Source: Microvirga aerophila (GTDB taxonomy: Bacteria; Pseudomonadota; Alphaproteobacteria; Rhizobiales; Beijerinckiaceae). From it: a DNA stretch of 64,000 nt. The DNA is taken from the NCBI RefSeq assembly GCF_003332305.1, contig NZ_QOIO01000024.1:1-64000 (forward strand). The letters run 5' to 3'. Below, in pieces: positions 58,890-64,000 of the stretch. The notes under the pieces are model-generated. The model saw nothing but the letters and a program-made list of their open reading frames with translations, made no database searches and was not told the origin of the DNA. The position numbers were made by a program, and so were the translations under genes. How positions within the stretch are numbered: the stretch's first letter is position 1; every line of letters starts with the position of its first letter.

Positions 58890-59957
58890 TCAAAGAATGG
58901 GGTGTGGCAGCCGTCGTGCAAGGTGAGAGGGTATCAGTTTAAGAAGCATTGCCCTTGCGGGCCGCCATCCGGCGCTGAGGAGCAGGATGAAAGCGCCCAG
59001 CGTGAGCAAGGTCGCCGGCATGACTGTCTGGTCACCCAAGCCAACCTGCTGGATGAGCGCCGCAGACGCATATCCCACATAGATCAGGCTGGAGACCAGC
59101 ATGGCGCGGCGGTCGATGATGACGGCCACAAGGCTCAGCACGGCGAAAATGGCCAGGATCGCTCCAGCCGTTCCAAGCGTGAGAGTGGCGTCTCCGAGAG
59201 AGCTTTCCTGCGTGATGAGCGGCGCGATGACCGGATGCACGATCAACGGCGCCGCCAGCATGTGGAGCCAGAATGCGATATCCGTCCGGCGCGTCACCCG
59301 TTCCGGGTCGGACAAATCGAAGCGCATGGCCAATGCGAAAAACGAGAGGCCCACGATCATCACGATGATGTGGACATTCTGCTCCGAGAAGCGTGGCGAA
59401 ATGCCGAACAAAGCCGCCACGAGACAGGCCGCTATTGCGGCTGCGCCGACCGCAACCGTGATCGGAACGCGAAAGCGATAATAATGAATTCCCGTCAGGA
59501 TGGCCGTGATGATCGCCGATATGGTTACGACGATCATCTGTTGCTCGTTGGATGGATCCAGGTTCGGCCCAGAGAGCCAATCTCCGAGGTAGAATGCTCC
59601 CGCCAAAAATACCGCTCCCGAAAACACGCAAAGGAGAACGATGCTCGGAAGCGCCATGCGTCGGCGTCGCGTAAAGAGTTCGGCAAGAAGCCAGGAAATC
59701 GCCGCAAGCGCGATGACGCTAACGCCAAGGCCAGCGAAACTTTGGACAAGATAGTACACGGCCGATGCGAAAAGCCCGATGCCGATGGTCACGAAGATAT
59801 CGCTGAAGCCTGCAATGAAGCGAAGCTTCTCGTCATCCTGCGGCTCGGAAGCCGCGGGGGCAGAAATCTCCCGCGCAAGCATCCGCAATTCGCTCGCCTG
59901 CTGGTCAGTCACAATTCCCCGAACAACACCCTGTTCGAGGACGGTATCGCTGATCAT
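58890..59957 (-). CDS. DUF2157-like polytopic membrane protein inserted between hslV and hslU
   Basis: Protein of 355 residues. The first 60 are soluble and hydrophilic (DQQASELRMLAREIS, DDEKLRFIAGFSDIF); about ten hydrophobic segments follow from residue 55 on (IGIGLFASAVYYLV, VSVIALAAISWLLAELF, IVLLCVFSGAVFLAGAFYLG and so on). I take it to be of the DUF2157 type; sequence similarity to that family is not certain. ATG 59957 overlaps the hslV stop by one base (TGATG), and hslU begins six bases after its stop, so the three genes are one transcript. No function known. Confidence 0.78.
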   Translation of the reverse strand: MISDTVLEQGVVRGIVTDQQASELRMLAREISAPAASEPQDDEKLRFIAGFSDIFVTIGIGLFASAVYYLVQSFAGLGVSVIALAAISWLLAELFTRRRRMALPSIVLLCVFSGAVFLAGAFYLGDWLSGPNLDPSNEQQMIVVTISAIITAILTGIHYYRFRVPITVAVGAAAIAACLVAALFGISPRFSEQNVHIIVMIVGLSFFALAMRFDLSDPERVTRRTDIAFWLHMLAAPLIVHPVIAPLITQESSLGDATLTLGTAGAILAIFAVLSLVAVIIDRRAMLVSSLIYVGYASAALIQQVGLGDQTVMPATLLTLGAFILLLSAGWRPARAMLLKLIPSHLARRLPHPIL

Positions 59958-60505
59958 CAATCGAGGCTTTCTATAACAATATTGCTATTGGTATAGACAC
60001 ATATCTCGGCCGCGATGGAAAGCGAGCGGCGCACGATGGCTTCCGGGTCCGTCTCGTAATCGGACAGCGCCCGGGCCGCGGCCAGGGCGAAGTTGCCCCC
60101 GGACCCGATGGCCATGATGCCGCCTTCCGGCTCCAGCACGTCGCCCGACCCGGAGAGCAGCAACCCGACCTCCTTGTCGGCCACCAGCATCATGGCCTCC
60201 AGGCGGCGAAGATAGCGGTCGGTGCGCCAGTCCTTGGTGAGCTCGACGCAGGCGCGGGTGAGCTGACCCGGATACTGTTCCAGCTTGGCTTCCAGGCGCT
60301 CGAACAGCGTGAAGGCATCGGCGGTCGATCCGGCGAAGCCGCCGATCACGCCTCCCTTGGCGAGGCGGCGGACCTTTTTGGCGTTGCCCTTCACGACGGT
60401 CTGGCCGAGGCTGACCTGGCCATCGCCGCCGATGACGACGCGGCCCTCTTTCCGGACCATGAGGATCGTCGTGGCGTGCATGCGGGGAGGGGCGTCTTCT
60501 GACAC
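59957..60505 (-). CDS. hslV: HslV, peptidase subunit of the HslVU protease
   Basis: Threonine protease of the proteasome-like family. The active N-terminal Thr lies in the stretch [20 protein letters not shown]. It needs removal of a short propeptide: from GTG 60505 ([11 protein letters not shown]) the propeptide is 11 residues, and GGAG lies ten bases upstream. ATG 60481 would leave only Met-His-Ala. [20 protein letters not shown] and the C-terminal [16 protein letters not shown] are typical. The proposed product is 182 residues. It is divergent from hisB. Confidence 0.92.
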   Translation of the reverse strand: MSEDAPPRMHATTILMVRKEGRVVIGGDGQVSLGQTVVKGNAKKVRRLAKGGVIGGFAGSTADAFTLFERLEAKLEQYPGQLTRACVELTKDWRTDRYLRRLEAMMLVADKEVGLLLSGSGDVLEPEGGIMAIGSGGNFALAAARALSDYETDPEAIVRRSLSIAAEICVYTNSNIVIESLD

Positions 60506-60683
60506 GAGGGGAGAACTCCGGCGGGTGGAACGAGGTGGCTGGCCCGCCGCGGGGCAGGGGCCGGCCAAGCTCTGACTTCTGGATGGACCTGACTTAAGCA
60601 TTCATGGTGCAAAAGCAACGCGGGTGGCGTTTCTTGACGCGGCTTGATAGAAGGCGGCGTCTCTTATTCCGCAAAGGATCCCC

Positions 60684-61274
60684 ATGATGCGCTCCGCGAG
60701 CGTCAGCCGTCGCACCGCCGAGACCGATGTGTCCGTGTCGATCGCCCTCGATGGCACCGGCAAGGCCGAAATCTCCACCGGAGTCGGCTTCCTCGACCAT
60801 ATGCTCGAACTCTTCGCCCGCCACGGTCTCTTCGACCTGACCGTGAAGGTGACGGGCGACCTGCACGTGGACCAGCATCATACGACCGAGGATACGGGCA
60901 TCGCCCTCGGGCAGGCGATCCTTGAGGCACTTGGCGACAAGAAGGGCATCACCCGCTATGCGGATATCCATATGCCCATGGACGAGACCCTGACCCGCAT
61001 CGCCCTGGACATTTCCGGCCGCCCATTCCTGGTGTTCAACACCACGTTCCCGACCGAGAAGATCGGCGTGTTCGACACGGAGCTGGTGCGCGAGTTCTTC
61101 CAGGCGTTTGCCGTCAATGCGGGCCTGACCCTGCATGTGGAGACCCTCTACGGGGTGAACAGTCACCACATCGCCGAGAGCTGCTTCAAGGGCTTGGCAC
61201 GGACCTTGCGTCGTGCGGTTGCCGTGGACCCAAGAGAAGAGGGGCGCGTTCCCTCCACCAAGGGCACTTTATAA
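60684..61274 (+). CDS. hisB: Imidazoleglycerol-phosphate dehydratase
   Basis: Mn-dependent dehydratase, sixth step of histidine synthesis, here a monofunctional 196-residue enzyme without phosphatase domain. Motifs: [34 protein letters not shown], and [16 protein letters not shown], with the His/Glu metal ligands. AAGGA precedes the tandem ATGs. First gene of a his operon that runs to the end of the window. Confidence 0.97.
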   Translation: MMRSASVSRRTAETDVSVSIALDGTGKAEISTGVGFLDHMLELFARHGLFDLTVKVTGDLHVDQHHTTEDTGIALGQAILEALGDKKGITRYADIHMPMDETLTRIALDISGRPFLVFNTTFPTEKIGVFDTELVREFFQAFAVNAGLTLHVETLYGVNSHHIAESCFKGLARTLRRAVAVDPREEGRVPSTKGTL

Positions 61275-61287
61275 GAACGGAAACGCC

Positions 61288-61791
61288 ATGACGACCTTTA
61301 CCCTGCACCTTCCGCGCGACGCGCGGCCGGGTGACCCGGAGGCATTGGACAAGGCGGAACTCGTGAGAGACGCTTTCTCCTGGGGAGCCTTCTTCTTCAC
61401 GTTCCTCTGGTTCTTCGTGCACAGGCTCTGGATCGCCGGACTGGCCGTCCTCGTCGTGCTCATCGCCTTTAATCTCGGCCTCAACCTCCTGGGCGTGCAT
61501 CCTGCGGCCGCGTTCGCGGCTCAGGTCCTGCTGTCGGGCCTGATCGGCCTCGAGGCGAACAGCCTCAGGCGCTGGACCCTGGCGCGCCACGGGCGCCCAA
61601 CCGTGGACGTGGTATCGGCGGCCGACCGCGACGAGGCGGAAACCAGAGCCTTCGCGCGCTGGCTCGAGCGCACCGCGCCGGCGATCGTACCGGCCAGGAG
61701 CCCGGCCGCTCCGGCGGTTTCACCCACCTTTGCGGCCCGCCGGTCTGAGCCGGTGATCGGCCTTTTCCCTGATGCGGAGCGGACCCGGTGA
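61288..61791 (+). CDS. DUF2628 small membrane protein in the his operon
   Basis: Protein of 167 residues. A soluble start ([19 protein letters not shown]) with [19 protein letters not shown] leads to about three hydrophobic segments (61-110), then a basic/Ala-Pro-rich cytosolic tail. This matches DUF2628, often found between hisB and hisH in Hyphomicrobiales. No role in histidine synthesis is proven. It ends in a GTGA overlap with hisH, so it is translated with the operon. Confidence 0.85.
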   Translation: MTTFTLHLPRDARPGDPEALDKAELVRDAFSWGAFFFTFLWFFVHRLWIAGLAVLVVLIAFNLGLNLLGVHPAAAFAAQVLLSGLIGLEANSLRRWTLARHGRPTVDVVSAADRDEAETRAFARWLERTAPAIVPARSPAAPAVSPTFAARRSEPVIGLFPDAERTR

Positions 61792-62438
61792 GCGTCGTCA
61801 TCGTCGACTACGGATCGGGCAATCTGCACTCCGCCGCGAAGGCTTTCGAGCGCGCGGCCCGGGAGGCAGGCCTCGACACCGCCATTTCCGTCACGTCGGA
61901 CCCGGACCTGGTGCGCGATGCGGAGCGCATCGTGCTGCCGGGCGTGGGCGCCTTCGCGGATTGCCGGCGCGGGCTCGACGCGGTGCCGGGCCTCGTGGAG
62001 GCTTTAAATGAGAGCGTGCACGAGAAGGGGCATCCCTTCTTGGGCATCTGCGTCGGCATGCAGCTCATGGCGACCCGCGGGCTCGAGCACACCACGAGCC
62101 TGGGACTCGACTGGATCCAGGGCGACGTGAAGGCCATCGAGACCAAGGATCCAAGCTTGAAGATCCCGCATATGGGCTGGAACACCCTTGAGCGCACCAA
62201 GGATCATCCGCTCCTCGACGGCATCCCCACGGGGCCGGACGGCCTGCACGCCTATTTCGTGCATTCGTACGCGCTCCAGCCGAACGATCCCGCCGACGTG
62301 GCCGCGACCTCCGATTACGGCGGGCCGGTCACCGCCGTGGTCGGCCGCGACAACATCGCCGGCACCCAATTTCACCCCGAAAAAAGCCAGGCCCTCGGCC
62401 TCAAGCTCATTGCCAACTTCCTGAGGTGGCGTCCGTGA
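61788..62438 (+). CDS. hisH: Imidazole glycerol phosphate synthase, glutaminase subunit HisH
   Basis: Class I glutamine amidotransferase that channels ammonia to HisF. Cys nucleophile in [14 protein letters not shown]; the His-Glu dyad in [28 protein letters not shown] starts the fold. Length is 216 residues, GTG start. Confidence 0.97.
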   Translation: MSVVIVDYGSGNLHSAAKAFERAAREAGLDTAISVTSDPDLVRDAERIVLPGVGAFADCRRGLDAVPGLVEALNESVHEKGHPFLGICVGMQLMATRGLEHTTSLGLDWIQGDVKAIETKDPSLKIPHMGWNTLERTKDHPLLDGIPTGPDGLHAYFVHSYALQPNDPADVAATSDYGGPVTAVVGRDNIAGTQFHPEKSQALGLKLIANFLRWRP

Positions 62439-63178
62439 TCCTTTTCCCCGCCATCGATCTCAAAGAAGGCCGCTGCGTTCGCCTCATCCAGGGCGACATG
62501 GACCAGGCGACCGTGTTCAACGACGATCCGGCCGCCCAAGCCGCCGCTTTCGAAGCGCAAGGTTTCGAGTGGCTGCACGTGGTCGATCTCGACGGCGCAT
62601 TCGCCGGCAAGCCCATGAACGCGGCAGCTGTCGACGCCATCCTGAAGCGCATCGCGATTCCGGTGCAGCTCGGCGGCGGCATTCGTGACATGAAGACCGT
62701 GGAAGGCTGGCTCGCCAAGGGCGTGTCCCGCGTGATCATCGGCACGGCGGCTGTGCGCGACCCCGATTTCGTGCGCGAGGCCGCGCGGCTCCATCCCGGC
62801 AAGGTGGCGGTCGGCATCGACGCCAAGGACGGGCGTGTGGCCGTGGAAGGCTGGGCCCAGACCTCGACCCTCACGGCTGAAGAGCTTGGCCGCCGCTTCG
62901 AGGATGCGGGCGTGGCCGCCATCATCTACACGGACATCGCCCGCGACGGCATCCTGAAAGGCCTCAACATCCCCATGACGCTGGCGCTCGCCCGCGCCGT
63001 GTCGATCCCGGTCATCGCCTCGGGCGGCCTGGCGTCCATGGCGGATATCGAGCGGTTGACCCACCCCGATTGCGCCATTCTCGGCGGCGCCATCTCGGGG
63101 AGGGCGCTCTATGACGGGCGCATCGACCCGGATCAGGCGCTGGCGCTGCTGCGCACCATGCGGCGGGAGACGGCCTGA
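62435..63178 (+). CDS. hisA: Phosphoribosylformimino-AICAR isomerase HisA
   Basis: TIM-barrel isomerase acting before His[18 protein letters not shown] with the catalytic Asp, [17 protein letters not shown] and [15 protein letters not shown] with the second Asp, and [18 protein letters not shown] 62435 overlaps the hisH stop and is preceded by GAGG at 62423-62426; it gives 247 residues. A GTG at 62426 is less likely. Confidence 0.96.
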   Translation: MILFPAIDLKEGRCVRLIQGDMDQATVFNDDPAAQAAAFEAQGFEWLHVVDLDGAFAGKPMNAAAVDAILKRIAIPVQLGGGIRDMKTVEGWLAKGVSRVIIGTAAVRDPDFVREAARLHPGKVAVGIDAKDGRVAVEGWAQTSTLTAEELGRRFEDAGVAAIIYTDIARDGILKGLNIPMTLALARAVSIPVIASGGLASMADIERLTHPDCAILGGAISGRALYDGRIDPDQALALLRTMRRETA

Positions 63179-63999
63179 TGCTGAAAGTGCGTCTCATCCC
63201 CTGCCTCGACGTGAAGGACGGGCGCGTCGTCAAAGGCGTGCAGTTCGTCGATCTGGTCGATGCGGGCGATCCGGTCGAGGCCGCCAAGGCCTATGACGCC
63301 GCCGGCGCGGACGAACTCTGCTTCCTCGACATCACCGCGAGCCACGAGGCCAGGGGCATCCTGTTCGACGTGGTGCAGCGCACGGCGGAAGCCTGCTTCA
63401 TGCCGCTCACGGTCGGCGGCGGCGTCCGCACCGTCGAGGACATCCGCAAGCTGCTGCTGGCCGGCGCCGACAAGGTGTCGATCAACACTGCGGCCGTGAA
63501 GAACCCGGATTTCGTACGCGAGGCCGCCGAAAAGTTCGGCGCGCAGTGCATCGTCGTGGCCATCGACGCCAAGAAGGTGTCGGGCGAGGGCGAGGAGCCG
63601 CGTTGGGAAATCTTCACCCATGGGGGCCGCAACCCCACGGGCATCGATGCCATCGCTTTCGCGCGTCAGGTGGCCGGGCTCGGAGCAGGGGAGTTGCTCG
63701 TCACCTCCATGGACCGGGACGGCACCAAGGGCGGCTACGATCTGGCGCTCGTACGCGCCATCGCGGATGCCGTCTCCGTGCCGGTCATCGCCTCGGGCGG
63801 CGTGGGCAACCTCGATCATCTGGTCGACGGCGTCCGCGACGGCCACGCCAGCGCCGTGCTCGCCGCGTCCATCTTCCACTTCGGCACCCATACGATTTCC
63901 GAGGCGAAGGGCTACATGGCCGAGAAGGGCCTGAAGATGCGGCTGGACAAACCTGCGGCGGATGCGGCAAGCCAAACGAAAAGTGCGGCTCTAGCCTAG
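63178..63999 (+). CDS. hisF: Imidazole glycerol phosphate synthase, cyclase subunit HisF
   Basis: TIM-barrel lyase paired with HisH, making IGP and [22 protein letters not shown] contains the catalytic Asp11; [17 protein letters not shown], and [14 protein letters not shown] follow. Starts in a TGATG overlap with hisA. Complete at 273 residues, stopping one base before the window end. hisE is expected next but lies outside. Confidence 0.97.
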   Translation: MLKVRLIPCLDVKDGRVVKGVQFVDLVDAGDPVEAAKAYDAAGADELCFLDITASHEARGILFDVVQRTAEACFMPLTVGGGVRTVEDIRKLLLAGADKVSINTAAVKNPDFVREAAEKFGAQCIVVAIDAKKVSGEGEEPRWEIFTHGGRNPTGIDAIAFARQVAGLGAGELLVTSMDRDGTKGGYDLALVRAIADAVSVPVIASGGVGNLDHLVDGVRDGHASAVLAASIFHFGTHTISEAKGYMAEKGLKMRLDKPAADAASQTKSAALA

Positions 64000-64000
64000 T

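Noticed and set aside
57501..59996. Open frame of 831 codons on the plus strand opposite hslU and the membrane gene
   Set aside because: Antisense to hslU and the DUF2157-like gene, composition unlike a protein, no family.

Overview
This is a 64 kb GC-rich chromosomal segment from an alphaproteobacterium, most likely of the order Hyphomicrobiales (Rhizobiales). A Methylobacteriaceae-like member such as Microvirga is possible, but this is an inference from gene order, an HWE-type kinase, a BA14K protein and the style of the intergenic repeats; no rRNA gene is present to settle it. The content is almost entirely conserved housekeeping genes, densely packed, with many ATGA, GTGA and TGATG stop/start overlaps. 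I see no prophage, insertion sequence, CRISPR array, tRNA or rRNA.

Left arm (1-12.8 kb): the end of ftsK, lolA and xthA; an HWE sensor kinase convergent with a response regulator/cyclic-nucleotide-domain pair; an L,D-transpeptidase; the PLP homeostasis protein YggS; then leuS-lptE-holA, meeting a GNAT gene tail to tail; and an orphan tripartite-tricarboxylate-type binding protein.

Origin region (13-29 kb): parB-parA-rsmG-mnmG-mnmE, a DUF255 thioredoxin-like gene, a 32-residue membrane protein, rho, hemJ and hemE lie left of a 375 bp gap at 24727-25101. A kinase/phosphotransferase regulator (DUF299), maf, aroE, coaE and dnaQ run rightward from it. Two perfect 16 bp parS palindromes lie at 15442 and 17441. 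Gene order, polarity switch, AT-rich tract, DnaA-box-like sequences, clustered GANTC sites and a CtrA-like site make the gap the probable chromosomal replication origin, as in the hemE-linked origin of Caulobacter.

Right arm (29-64 kb): secB, a Tim44-like gene, mltA, an Smr gene and an XRE regulator; tsaB-rimI, fur-plsC-miaB-phoH-ybeY-corC-lnt, a PraR-like XRE gene, metK and trmB; the translation cluster rimP-nusA-rnpM-infB-rbfA-truB and, after a YciE/YciF-like gene, rpsO-pnp; a PPOX flavoprotein, ridA and a BA14K protein; an endonuclease III-like gene; hslV and hslU separated by a DUF2157 membrane gene; and hisB-DUF2628-hisH-hisA-hisF.

Several families of palindromic intergenic repeats sit in the gaps. 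The points most worth following are the origin, the parS site inside rsmG, a promoter-hairpin-terminator leader before rimP, the membrane gene inside hslVU, the tiny membrane protein, and the coupled response regulator/cyclic-nucleotide-domain pair.
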